DNA of 34,941 nt from Clostridiales bacterium (GTDB lineage: Bacteria; Bacillota; Clostridia; Christensenellales; Pumilibacteraceae). Both the position numbers and the translations under genes were made by a program. Below are positions 23,950 to 31,066 of this stretch, piece after piece (position 1 is the first letter of the stretch; each line of letters opens with the position of its first letter). Location: positions 1 to 34,941 of the forward strand of contig JAITUJ010000022.1 in assembly GCA_031286385.1 (NCBI GenBank), written 5' to 3'. Under the pieces are notes generated by a model. That model was given only the letters and a program-made list of their open reading frames with translations, did no database searches and had not been told where the DNA came from.

Positions 23950-23981
23950 AATTTAAATTGTAAATTTTTACAATTTAAATT
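23950..23981. repeat. 15-bp perfect inverted repeat
   Basis: ATTTAAATTGTAAA (23951-23964) faces TTTACAATTTAAAT (23967-23980), with an additional A-T pair outside and a 2-nt spacer. It lies 20 nt after DUF1294. It may act as an extra transcription end or be a protein-binding site. Confidence 0.6.
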
Positions 23982-23998
23982 TGATAAAAAAATCAAGT

Positions 23999-24039
23999 AA
24001 AAAAGCTGTACAAAGCATGACATTTTGTACAGCTTTTTT
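23999..24039. terminator. Strong bidirectional terminator
   Basis: GCTGTACAAA / TTTGTACAGC, flanked by A6 and T6, lies between convergent DUF1294 and the 366-aa membrane protein gene. Confidence 0.9.
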
Positions 24040-24058
24040 GCACTGTAACTTTGCTAAA

Positions 24059-25159
24059 CTAAATAGATATTGAATCATTAAAAATGATATCAGAATCTTG
24101 ACTTTCATTATAATTTTGTCTTGCTTTTAAACATCTCTTATGCATACCTTTTGCACGCTTAGCGTATATAAACCCTACCATCAATATTGCCACAGACAAC
24201 ACAATTTCCAAAGTCAAAAACAGCGGTGATTCTAGAAAATCTGAATTTTCATTGCTATAAAAAAATTGCCTAAGCAATGCCACGCCAATTGCCAAAACTA
24301 CACAAGCAATGTACGCAAAGTCACCTAATCCAAAAAGTTTGAGGTTTTGCTTGTGTGCATACTCTGTGATGCGGTTGAGCTTTGCCATACATGTTGTATA
24401 CACGATAAAAGAACCAATGGCATGCATCAACAAGGCAGTCCAAAAAGAAGAAAAAATACCCAAAAACACAAAAGGTATAAGTGTAACGACAATAAACACA
24501 CACCTAATTGTGTTTGCCAGCGCTGTCATGGACAGTCTTAACTCATTTTCCTTCAAGTCAATCAAGTTTGCCAATCGACTGCCTTTAAACTTCCTTGTGT
24601 TGTAAATGCTATCTATTATGCCATATGCCTTCAATTTTCTTCGCAATTTTATTTCTTTTATATATTTTTTGCGATATTTTTCGTATGAGATACCCACAAG
24701 CACCCAAGACACAAACATTGCATAAATTCCTACACCTACTTTTAGCAGTATCCAGGGCGCTATTTTTAGCTGTTCTATGTCACCATACAGTGAAACTAAG
24801 TACTCCACAAACAAAATGACAATGGGCAGCGTACAGCAAACAATGTAGGACACAGTTTCAAATTTAAAGAACTTTGCACCTACCTTAAAGTCTGTAAATA
24901 GAGAGGCGTATATCCTAGTCCGGACAAAAGACATGCCCACGAGTACAATCAAAGCATATGCAAACATCAAAGCTAAATGGATAATAATATAAACATCATC
25001 ACCTTCAAATAAAAGTGGTGTAAGTGCTGAAATTGGAATCAAAAATATGCACATAGAAAGGCAAGGGACTAAATTGATTAAATAATCCCTCGCACTTTGG
25101 TACTGCAAATCTGTCATCTTTGATTTCAAATCTTGTTGAGACAAATTTGTATCAATCAT
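24059..25159 (-). CDS. Multi-pass membrane protein, unknown family (366 aa)
   Basis: About eight to nine hydrophobic helices with a cytosolic linker near residues 160-210 rich in Lys/Arg (YEKYRKKYIKEIKLRRKLK). No transporter motif is recognised. The ATG at 25157-25159 has a GAGGTGG ribosome site. Last gene of a leftward four-gene cluster (secreted/anchored 255-aa protein, then 152-aa and 103-aa membrane proteins). The first ~60 codons are duplicated at 27259-27474. A role in export of or resistance to the product of the first gene is a guess from clustering. Confidence 0.7.
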   Translation of the reverse strand: MIDTNLSQQDLKSKMTDLQYQSARDYLINLVPCLSMCIFLIPISALTPLLFEGDDVYIIIHLALMFAYALIVLVGMSFVRTRIYASLFTDFKVGAKFFKFETVSYIVCCTLPIVILFVEYLVSLYGDIEQLKIAPWILLKVGVGIYAMFVSWVLVGISYEKYRKKYIKEIKLRRKLKAYGIIDSIYNTRKFKGSRLANLIDLKENELRLSMTALANTIRCVFIVVTLIPFVFLGIFSSFWTALLMHAIGSFIVYTTCMAKLNRITEYAHKQNLKLFGLGDFAYIACVVLAIGVALLRQFFYSNENSDFLESPLFLTLEIVLSVAILMVGFIYAKRAKGMHKRCLKARQNYNESQDSDIIFNDSISI

Positions 25160-25273
25160 AATCCACCTCTTTTTTAACTTTTTCTTTAAGAATCAAAAAG
25201 CAATTAATAAAGTAGTTACAAAAACTATAAATGGCAACACCGTAACAATTTTCCAATATAACACATCAATTGG
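25006..25273. repeat. Segmental duplication, copy 1
   Basis: About 268 bp spanning the 3' end of the 103-aa gene, the spacer and the 5' end of the 366-aa gene. It recurs at 27321-27598 with roughly 90 percent identity by eye and a few small indels. Confidence 0.8.
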
Positions 25274-25504
25274 TTGTTTAAAACTTTTAGAATTTACAAT
25301 AATCATCAAGTACAAGTAAATCAATAGTGTTATTGTTGATGATACATAGTCTATATACAAATTTTTCTTTTTTAGTAAATCTAACAAATATTGCCATAAT
25401 TGAAGCAAAGAAAAAAGAACACTTAAAATTGTCTGCAAAACCAACATAGAAAAATTTTCGCTGACTTCTCCATCTATTTCCTGAATTCTGTTTTTGTAAA
25501 ACAA
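25193..25504 (-). CDS. Small membrane protein (103 aa), paralogue of the 152-aa neighbour
   Basis: Three hydrophobic helices. LQTILSVLF and DVLYWKIVTVLPFIVF match FCQTILSVLY and DASYWRIISTIPLLTY of the upstream gene, so they are paralogues; this copy lacks the first ~50 residues. The only upstream start is TTG 25502-25504 just after a stop, without a ribosome site, so it may be 5'-truncated. Function unknown. Confidence 0.55.
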   Translation of the reverse strand: MFYKNRIQEIDGEVSENFSMLVLQTILSVLFSLLQLWQYLLDLLKKKNLYIDYVSSTITLLIYLYLMIIVNSKSFKQPIDVLYWKIVTVLPFIVFVTTLLIAF

Positions 25505-25566
25505 ATATTAAATGAAACAACCTCTTCTATAAACCAAACTGTCTCATAATATGGGTTTAAAGGTAT

Positions 25567-26025
25567 TTAATCTTGTACTTTTTTAAATACAGTAACGAAG
25601 AAAAATATTGTAAACAAACCATATGTCAACAATGGAATAGTCGATATGATTCGCCAATATGATGCATCTTTAAATTTGTCGTCAAACTCTATTATCTTTC
25701 CGATAGCAACATTAAAAATTAACAGAGTGTATATAAACAATATAGAAAAACTTATTATAAGAAATACTTTTAAAACATTATACTTGTTTTTACTATATAA
25801 TAGGATACAAACTACCGCAAAAACTACATATAGTACACTTAGAATTGTTTGACAAAAAAACATAACCAAATCACTAGGCATATAGTCATCAAATGTTTTG
25901 AAAAATTCTGATAAATATACACAGCTTACTATCTCATTAGCTACTATTGCAAAAACAGTTACAATAGTAGCTAATGTCATACTCTTCATAGTACGAATAG
26001 GAAAAAGTTTAATAGTAGTATTCAT
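25567..26025 (-). CDS. Membrane protein of unknown family (152 aa)
   Basis: Four hydrophobic helices, no signal motif. Its ATG at 26023-26025 lies immediately after the stop of the gene at 26027, so the two are probably co-translated. It is paralogous to the 103-aa protein downstream. A small four-helix membrane protein paired with a secreted-looking partner could be an immunity or assembly factor; this is inference. Confidence 0.65.
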   Translation of the reverse strand: MNTTIKLFPIRTMKSMTLATIVTVFAIVANEIVSCVYLSEFFKTFDDYMPSDLVMFFCQTILSVLYVVFAVVCILLYSKNKYNVLKVFLIISFSILFIYTLLIFNVAIGKIIEFDDKFKDASYWRIISTIPLLTYGLFTIFFFVTVFKKVQD

Positions 26026-26026
26026 A

Positions 26027-26794
26027 TTAAAAAATTGACATCAATATTTGTGCTATGTCCAATGTTATGGTTGCATTCCAAAAAGTCCAAATTGAAAAAA
26101 CCGTAACATTAAACCAAGTTAATTCAAAATAATAACCATGAGATTCCAAAAATTTTCCTATTTCATATTCTACACACCCACCAATAGCTACTCCAATGGC
26201 TGCACCCAATATTATGCCAATTATCCCTGCTGACGCCCCTATTCCCATACAAGCAGTAGCTAATTTCCAAATACTTCCAGTAAACCACCCTGTTAGCTCA
26301 GCCATAGTAAAATAAAATGTAACAACCAACCTTGTTGAACCACGCTGAATTAAACTATCATTGATATTCAACTCGTCACGACTATATAGGGATTGAACTA
26401 ACATACTTTCCATAATGGCAAATTCTTGTTCGTCAAAATGTGAAAACAAAAATTCTAATAAAATTTCTACATCTACATTGTCATCTAATAGTGCAAAATA
26501 ACTATCAAAAAATTTATCATCAAACTTGCCTAAATCACTTTGTAAATTACGAGACTGATTTTGAAGTGTATATTCTTGCAAAGAATTTTCAGTTTGATTT
26601 TTTATACCTTGATATGCTTGTGCTTTTTCTTGTTCAAATTTCACAACCTGATTCTGTTGTGTACTTTGAGGCACATCGACAATGCTCGACTTTGACTGCA
26701 ACACTGCAAATAGTCCAGTTGATGCAGCTAATAACAGACAAAGAAACACGGCTATAACTGCAACTTTCTTTTGATAAATATTTTTAACCATCAT
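26027..26794 (-). CDS. Exported or anchored protein with a Gly/Ala-rich C-terminal hydrophobic region (255 aa)
   Basis: N-terminal signal or anchor (KKVAVIAVFLCLLLAASTGL), a long polar Gln-rich and acidic middle, and a C-terminal third with GIGASAGIIGIILGAAIGVA and further aromatic hydrophobic stretches. The glycine-zipper-like segment resembles membrane-active peptides or pore-forming tails, but no family is recognised. I use ATG 26792-26794 because it directly precedes the signal segment; an in-frame TTG at 26866 would add 24 residues. First gene of the cluster; it abuts the 152-aa gene. Confidence 0.6.
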   Translation of the reverse strand: MMVKNIYQKKVAVIAVFLCLLLAASTGLFAVLQSKSSIVDVPQSTQQNQVVKFEQEKAQAYQGIKNQTENSLQEYTLQNQSRNLQSDLGKFDDKFFDSYFALLDDNVDVEILLEFLFSHFDEQEFAIMESMLVQSLYSRDELNINDSLIQRGSTRLVVTFYFTMAELTGWFTGSIWKLATACMGIGASAGIIGIILGAAIGVAIGGCVEYEIGKFLESHGYYFELTWFNVTVFSIWTFWNATITLDIAQILMSIF

Positions 26795-26903
26795 TTCTCT
26801 TTTTAGTTTTTGATATAAACTTTCAATCTGTAAAAAGAAACCTCTTTTATAGTCTTCAATAACCAACTTTACGGCATTGTTTTTTAAAGACCTCTATCCA
26901 CTG

Positions 26904-27179
26904 TCAAAGCAACCCATATTCATCACCCCCCCTTTCCTCCTTACTTTCTCTCACCCATTTAAGTAGCGTGTAAATGGGTATATCAAACTGCTTGGCTACA
27001 ATGTTGGAGTGTCCATTGACTCTATAATACAAAATCGCATCATGTTTGAGTTGTTTACTATACCCTTTTGTAAACTCAACAAACTTATGTCCACAATTCT
27101 TACACTTAAATACTTGTGAATTCGTCAATGAATGTCCGTTTTTGACTACTTTTAAACTGCTACAATTTTTGCACTTCAT
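26904..27179 (-). CDS. Transposase-like zinc-ribbon/HTH protein, fragment (InsA-like)
   Basis: CKNCSSLKVVKNGHS...FKCKNCGHKFVEFTKGYS is the Cys4 zinc ribbon of IS1/InsA-like and related transposases, followed by an HTH, NIVAKQFDIPIYTLLKWVRE. The catalytic domain is absent; it ends after a few polar residues, so it is an inactive remnant or a stand-alone DNA-binding protein. ATG 27177-27179 is chosen for its GGAG ribosome site 9 nt upstream; an in-frame upstream ATG or other start would add 5 residues. No terminal inverted repeats are seen. Confidence 0.7.
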   Translation of the reverse strand: MKCKNCSSLKVVKNGHSLTNSQVFKCKNCGHKFVEFTKGYSKQLKHDAILYYRVNGHSNIVAKQFDIPIYTLLKWVRESKEERGGDEYGLL

Positions 27180-27258
27180 AAAGTTATACTCCAATTATAA
27201 ACAATAAACACCAGTAATTGTCTTATAAATTTATATTAACACAGCACTATGTATTTTG

Positions 27259-27474
27259 TCAATACAATACGACTAAATTTTTGTTGCACTTATAGGCATA
27301 AAACGATATTACATCTGAACTAAATAAAAGTGGTATAACTGCTGATATTGGAATCAAAAATATGCCTATAGAAAGGTAAGGGACTAAATTGATTAAATAG
27401 TCCCTTGCACTTTGGTATTGCAAATCTGTCATCTTTGATTTCAAATCTTGTTGAGACAAATCTGTATTAATCAT
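27259..27474 (-). pseudogene. Truncated duplicate of the 366-aa membrane protein gene
   Basis: The N-terminal ~52 codons match the 366-aa protein almost exactly (LSQQDLKSKMTDLQYQSARD), then the frame runs into unrelated sequence and stops. Upstream, at 27481-27598, the 3' end of the 103-aa gene is also duplicated. It is an inactive copy. Confidence 0.75.
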
Positions 27475-27598
27475 AATCTACCTATTATTTTAAACTTTTT
27501 CTTTTTCTTTAAAAACAAAAAGGCTAATTAACAAAGTAGTTACAAAAACTATAAACGGCAACACCGTCACAATTCTCCAATACAACACATTAATTGGG
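27321..27598. repeat. Segmental duplication, copy 2
   Basis: The counterpart of 25006-25273, in the same orientation, about 2.3 kb away. The zinc-ribbon transposase-like remnant lies between the copies, which may relate to how the duplication arose. Confidence 0.8.
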
Positions 27599-27616
27599 AT
27601 TTATGGAATAGGCTAG

Positions 27617-27760
27617 TATCCAATAACAGAATGTAGTACAAATTCAAGTAAAATCCAATATTATGAAAAAATAAAAGAATCTGTTGAGTGTGAATACAAG
27701 GCAAATCAATTATTGGAGTTTATATCAAGTATCTGCTTATATAACAACAGTATTACCTAA
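27617..27760 (+). pseudogene. Possible C-terminal coding remnant, unknown
   Basis: A 47-codon open frame without a start reads KIQYYEKIKESVECEYKANQ and LLEFISSICLYNN before TAA. Composition is protein-like. The truncated duplicate ends just before it, so it may be the far side of a deletion. Confidence 0.2.
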
Positions 27761-27804
27761 AAACACAAGCCATAGTTAGGAATATTAACTTATATGGCTT
27801 GTGT
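27759..27804 (-). terminator. Terminator hairpin downstream of sigK
   Basis: A perfect 12-bp stem ACACAAGCCATA (27763-27774) / TATGGCTTGTGT (27793-27804), extended inside by GTTA/TAAC, is followed on the minus strand by five T residues. Confidence 0.7.
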
Positions 27805-27811
27805 GCCTTCG

Positions 27812-27890
27812 AACGACTTGCACATTTGTGCTTTTCAATGACTTGCACAAATGCGTCACAAAGCTTGAAAGTGCTTTTTATTGTGTAGTG
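27812..27890. repeat. Dispersed structured repeat, copy B
   Basis: Contains AACGACTTGCACA (27812-27824) and again GACTTGCACAAATG (27840-27853), then CACAA (27857-27861) pairing with TTGTG (27881-27885) around AGCTTGAAAG. The layout matches copy A at 2199-2258. Confidence 0.5.
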
Positions 27891-27910
27891 TATATATTTG
27901 ATATTGTCTT

Positions 27911-28603
27911 TCAAAAGTTCAATCTGGCATCTCGTAATTTGCTGATTGCTTTTTTTTCTATTCTAGACACATAGCTTCTGCAAATCTCTAACTTATTTGC
28001 CACCTCAATCTGTGTCATTGGTCTTTGATTGTTTAGCCCAAAACGCATTATAATTATTTCTCGCTCTCTATCACTTAACACTCTTAACATATCTACTACA
28101 ATGTTATCATACATTACACGCTTTTCTACATTGTCACTTATACTTTCACTTTTGTCAGGCAAAATATCCATGCGCGTAACTTCATTGCCATCTTTGTCAA
28201 TACAAATAGTTTCAAACAATGATACAGTCTGTCTGTGTTTTTTGTTCCCTCGCAAGTACATAAGTATTTCATTTTCTATACACCTAGCTGCGTAAGTAGC
28301 CAAAGCACTTCCCTTGCCTTGCTTAAATGAATTTATAGCTTTTATAAGTCCTATTGCACCTGTAGAAATTAGGTCATCAGCATCCACGCCAGATGAGCTA
28401 TACTTTTTTGATATATGTACAACTAAACGCAAATTGTGCCTGACTAACATTTCTTGAGCAAATTTGTCGCCTTGTGCCACCCTATCCAAATATTCCATCT
28501 CTTCTTCCTGTGACAATGGTTTGGGAAAAGACCCTTTATTGTTTACATAAGAAGTAAAGAAAAAAACCTTGCTTATAAAAGCAAAAAAACTTTCCCAAAT
28601 CAT
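27911..28603 (-). CDS. sigK: RNA polymerase sporulation sigma factor SigK
   Basis: A 230-residue sigma-70-family factor for late mother-cell genes. The N-terminal hydrophobic pro-region FFAFISKVFFFTSYVNNKGS precedes FPKPLSQEEEMEYL, matching pro-SigK; region 2 has NLRLVVHISKKY, DDLISTGAIGLIKAI and YAARCIENEILMYLR, and region 4 has EVANKLEICRSYVSRIEKKA. The reading frame is uninterrupted: no skin element. The pro-sequence implies cleavage by a SpoIVFB-type protease, not in this window. TATACA lies 6 nt before ATG 28601-28603. SigE is related but its start differs. Confidence 0.9.
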   Translation of the reverse strand: MIWESFFAFISKVFFFTSYVNNKGSFPKPLSQEEEMEYLDRVAQGDKFAQEMLVRHNLRLVVHISKKYSSSGVDADDLISTGAIGLIKAINSFKQGKGSALATYAARCIENEILMYLRGNKKHRQTVSLFETICIDKDGNEVTRMDILPDKSESISDNVEKRVMYDNIVVDMLRVLSDREREIIIMRFGLNNQRPMTQIEVANKLEICRSYVSRIEKKAISKLRDARLNF

Positions 28604-28608
28604 ATAAT

Positions 28609-28635
28609 ATGTATATGCAAATTAGGTCAACATTC
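28609..28635 (-). promoter_or_regulatory. Possible sigma-E-type promoter of sigK
   Basis: GAATGTT (28629-28635) matches six of seven positions of the sigma-E -35 (KMATATT). TATACATA at 28608-28615 resembles CATACAHT after a 13-nt spacer. The -10 ends 6 nt before the ATG. A 17-nt T tract lies just upstream at 28638-28654. Confidence 0.4.
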
Positions 28636-28714
28636 TGTTTTTTTTTTTTTTTTTGGACAAGTTAGTTCAAAAATATTTTAAATAAAAAACTCCATAAGTA
28701 TAATTTATATGCGT

Positions 28715-29089
28715 TTAACGCTTTGCTTTGGGTTTAAATAAAAGAGCGACTAAATAGCTAGCCACAACTGCCAAGCCAACACCAAAAGCAGTTTTTACCA
28801 GTCCTCCTGCAAAAGCTCCGAGTATGCCATACTGTTGTGTGTACTCAATCGCTCCCTTTGTTAAAGCAGCTCCAAATCCTACAATAGGCAAACTTATGCC
28901 AAACTTCGCAAAGTCATAAATATGTTGATATGCGCCCGTAGCTTGTAATACTACGCCAGCAAACATAAATATTATCAAAATGCGTGCAGGTGTAAGTTTT
29001 GTTTTTATTATCAACAACTGTGCCAAAGCACATACACCACCTCCCACTAAAAAAACAATACCAAAATTCAACATTTTTTGAGTAATCAT
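28715..29089 (-). CDS. spoVAE: Stage V sporulation protein, SpoVA family (SpoVAE-like)
   Basis: A 124-residue membrane protein with four helices. VFLVGGGVCALAQLLI, KLTPARILIIFMFAGVVL and LPIVGFGAALTKGAIEY are conserved positions of SpoVAE/SpoVAC proteins, which form the forespore channel for dipicolinic acid. It stands alone: neighbours spoVAC and spoVAD are absent. ATG 29087-29089 is chosen over TTG 29125 because homologues begin near here and a -10 (CATACT) lies exactly 6 nt upstream. Distinguishing SpoVAE from SpoVAC needs alignment. Confidence 0.8.
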   Translation of the reverse strand: MITQKMLNFGIVFLVGGGVCALAQLLIIKTKLTPARILIIFMFAGVVLQATGAYQHIYDFAKFGISLPIVGFGAALTKGAIEYTQQYGILGAFAGGLVKTAFGVGLAVVASYLVALLFKPKAKR

Positions 29090-29095
29090 AGTGAT

Positions 29096-29125
29096 AGTAT
29101 GTGAACAGTCAAAGTCTTTTATCAA
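29096..29125 (-). promoter_or_regulatory. Predicted promoter of the spoVA-family gene, possible sigma-G type
   Basis: CATACTA (29095-29101) equals the sigma-G -10 (CATxMTA); TTGATA (29120-29125) lies 18 nt upstream. The -10 hexamer ends 6 nt before the ATG. The -35 overlaps a 12-bp inverted repeat. Confidence 0.5.
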
Positions 29126-29150
29126 ATATTTTTGTATAAATATTTGATAA
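29119..29150. repeat. 12-bp perfect inverted repeat upstream of spoVA-family gene
   Basis: TTATCAAATATT (29119-29130) and AATATTTGATAA (29139-29150) with an 8-nt spacer overlap the -35. It may end the lipoprotein transcript or be an operator. Confidence 0.55.
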
Positions 29151-29162
29151 CTATTTGTGCAT

Positions 29163-29801
29163 TTACGTAGTCGTATGTGTCGTCACAACAACACTTATTT
29201 TCATAGGTTTTCCAAATCTAATTTCCCAGCCGAAAGGATACCAATTGTCAGTTTCAGGCTGTTTTTCAATAATTTTCACGATTGATCTTGTTACAAGATT
29301 AACCGAATTTGTAGTAAAATTATTTAAGCTATATGTTGATTTACCTAATTTTTGATAAAAATTATCTTCCGTTCCGTCGGGAGAATCAATAATTGGATTA
29401 GAGTAAGACAATGCAGGTTTTCTAAAATTTATATATTCATCTGGATTATTATTCATATGGGTAAACTTTAAAACAAAATCAAAATCATGGACATTTTGTG
29501 ATATGAGTTTATCAAAGAATAAAAGGGTAGTTTGCTCATAAACGACCCATCGAATACCTTTACGATCCCCAGTATTCGTTTTATATGCATAATCTAGATT
29601 TTCTTCTATTGTGTATTCTGTATTGTTATCTCCTAGCTCTATCGGATCACTGTCAAATTCAAAATCTGATTCTGTTATAGTAATAGGTGGTGAATCAAGC
29701 GGAAGGTTTTTGTTAGAGCAAGCAAAAATAAAAAATATAAATACTAAACTTAAAGCTATTATAGATACTTTTCTTAGAATACTAGAATTATTTATAACCA
29801 T
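29163..29801 (-). CDS. Lipoprotein, unknown family (212 aa)
   Basis: A signal peptide with lipobox IFACS places Cys at about residue 28; the mature protein is soluble with acidic N-terminal and mixed beta composition, ending in a Thr-rich tail. No domain recognised. ATG 29799-29801 lies 6 nt after TATAAT in a complete TTTACA-17-TATAAT promoter, with only ATAGGG between, so a leaderless mRNA is likely. It lies between sporulation genes, but a spore role is not shown. Confidence 0.7.
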   Translation of the reverse strand: MVINNSSILRKVSIIALSLVFIFFIFACSNKNLPLDSPPITITESDFEFDSDPIELGDNNTEYTIEENLDYAYKTNTGDRKGIRWVVYEQTTLLFFDKLISQNVHDFDFVLKFTHMNNNPDEYINFRKPALSYSNPIIDSPDGTEDNFYQKLGKSTYSLNNFTTNSVNLVTRSIVKIIEKQPETDNWYPFGWEIRFGKPMKISVVVTTHTTT

Positions 29802-29807
29802 CCCTAT

Positions 29808-29836
29808 ATTATATAATAAAATTATATAATTGTAAA
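29808..29836 (-). promoter_or_regulatory. Promoter abutting the lipoprotein gene
   Basis: TTTACA (29831-29836), 17-nt spacer, TATAAT (29808-29813), 6 nt, ATG. Another clear leaderless arrangement. Confidence 0.75.
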
Positions 29837-29885
29837 TAATTCTACCCCCCCCTCACTGTAAATTTTTACCAATTATTTACGATAC

Positions 29886-29990
29886 TTATTGATTAATATT
29901 AAATTTTTGTTCCCATGCTTCAACTAAAATTTGTGAAAATTTATGTTTTACATTTCTGTACAGTTTGAGTATATTGGTATTGTAAAAGTC
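29886..29990 (-). pseudogene. Possible coding remnant, unknown
   Basis: A 34-codon open stretch without a start reads NILKLYRNVKHKFSQILVEA and WEQKFNINQ before TAA. Protein-like but unrecognised; likely a fragment. Nothing else is seen in 29,837-30,057. Confidence 0.2.
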
Positions 29991-30057
29991 TTATGTACTC
30001 GCTTTCTACCCTTATTAAACAACAATCTTAAATTGGATTATTTTGTTGCATGATTTT

Positions 30058-30201
30058 TTATTTTACTAAACTTCCATTATTATTATACGCAAACCTGTTT
30101 GCTTGTTCCAAACTGTTGAACTCATACTCATACATATTTTCCGAGTAATTGTAAGAGCTGTCATAATCTAATACTGGTTTTTTGCATCTAACTATCCACA
30201 T
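30058..30201 (-). CDS. Small protein of unknown function (47 aa)
   Basis: ATG 30199-30201 is preceded by AGGAG with 8-nt spacing, a good ribosome site. The peptide begins MWIVRCKKPVLDYD and is rich in Tyr, Asn and Glu (NYSENMYEYEFNSLEQANRF). No membrane segment. It lies downstream of the spoVM terminator on the same strand; it may be a separate gene or receive read-through. Confidence 0.5.
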   Translation of the reverse strand: MWIVRCKKPVLDYDSSYNYSENMYEYEFNSLEQANRFAYNNNGSLVK

Positions 30202-30272
30202 AATATTGGCTCCTAATTTTTTTGCATATATTGTGATTATATATAGTTTATGTCATAACATCAAATATATAC

Positions 30273-30294
30273 AAAAAAACACCCAATAAGTGTT
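30273..30294 (-). terminator. Terminator of the rsgA-spoVM operon
   Basis: AACAC / GTGTT, a short 5-bp stem, is followed on the minus strand by seven T residues, 40 nt after the spoVM stop. Short stem, so moderate support. Confidence 0.5.
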
Positions 30295-30333
30295 AATACC
30301 ATTGCGTGTTCATTTATGCTATTTTTTAAAGTA

Positions 30334-30429
30334 TTATTTCTCTTGTGCTTGTTTCATTTGTCTTTTGATAAATATTTTTTTTAGAATAGTCCTCGTCATT
30401 TTAGGTGCTTTGATACAAATTATTGTCAT
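30334..30429 (-). CDS. spoVM: Stage V sporulation protein SpoVM (31 aa)
   Basis: A 31-residue basic amphipathic peptide starting MTIICIKAPKMTRTILKKIF. It shares with B. subtilis SpoVM the pattern M....IK.PK....I, including the key Pro9; SpoVM recognises the curved forespore membrane and recruits SpoIVA for coat assembly. An AGGAGG ribosome site 5 nt before ATG 30427-30429 overlaps the thiN stop. Its place directly after rsgA-rpe-thiN is where spoVM lies in Bacillus. The C-terminal extension (KRQMKQAQEK) is a few residues longer than usual. Confidence 0.82.
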   Translation of the reverse strand: MTIICIKAPKMTRTILKKIFIKRQMKQAQEK

Positions 30430-30438
30430 TATAACCTC

Positions 30439-31044
30439 CTACTTTTGATAAAATACAAGTACTGTTCCACTTTTTACAGCGATTTCAATCGTGTCATCAA
30501 CGCTCACATTACTGATTGGAGCAACATTACACAACCCAAAACTGGCATCTTGTATTTTATACAATAATCCTTTGGTATATGATATATGCACGCTACCTAA
30601 AAAAGGTGACAAAGAAACTATTTTATTTTTACCTATATTTTTTTTTATATTTTTATTGACAATTTGTACAAAAAAGTCATCATCTTCTATGCAACAAGAA
30701 GTTTTCAATGTTCCTTCTGCCAATAAAAAATAGTTGAAAAACTCATGGTCAGCTCTACCACCGCGGTACCCCATTATGGTTATGCTCTTAGCACACAACT
30801 CTATTAAGTGCCTCAGTCCAATTTGACCGTCCGTACAATCTTTATTTTTTGGTAGTATTTTCGTTGCAATATCTTTTGGTAATTGCAGAATGGAATCCAT
30901 ATCACCTACAATAATGTCAGGTTTGCAACAATGCTTTGCCCAATTAAATGCCCCATCAGCACACACAATATAGTCTGCTTTTTTTAGTGAGGTTGTGTCT
31001 TTTGGTGCATTCCCGTTTAATAACAAGAAAGTATTTTGATACAT
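30439..31044 (-). CDS. thiN: Thiamine pyrophosphokinase
   Basis: A 201-residue enzyme that transfers pyrophosphate from ATP to thiamine to give thiamine diphosphate. ADYIVCADGAFNWAK and PDIIVGDMDSI are the conserved N-terminal TPK motifs; KDCTDGQIGLRHLIE and GYRGGRADH follow. Normal length. It lies 22 nt after rpe and overlaps the ribosome site of spoVM. With ThiT it forms a salvage route for imported thiamine; no biosynthetic thi genes are in the window. Confidence 0.92.
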   Translation of the reverse strand: MYQNTFLLLNGNAPKDTTSLKKADYIVCADGAFNWAKHCCKPDIIVGDMDSILQLPKDIATKILPKNKDCTDGQIGLRHLIELCAKSITIMGYRGGRADHEFFNYFLLAEGTLKTSCCIEDDDFFVQIVNKNIKKNIGKNKIVSLSPFLGSVHISYTKGLLYKIQDASFGLCNVAPISNVSVDDTIEIAVKSGTVLVFYQK

Positions 31045-31066
31045 AAATTTAAAACCAAAACTTCAA

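Noticed and set aside
27911-28603. A skin element or split sigK
   Set aside because: The sigK frame is continuous from the pro-region through region 4.
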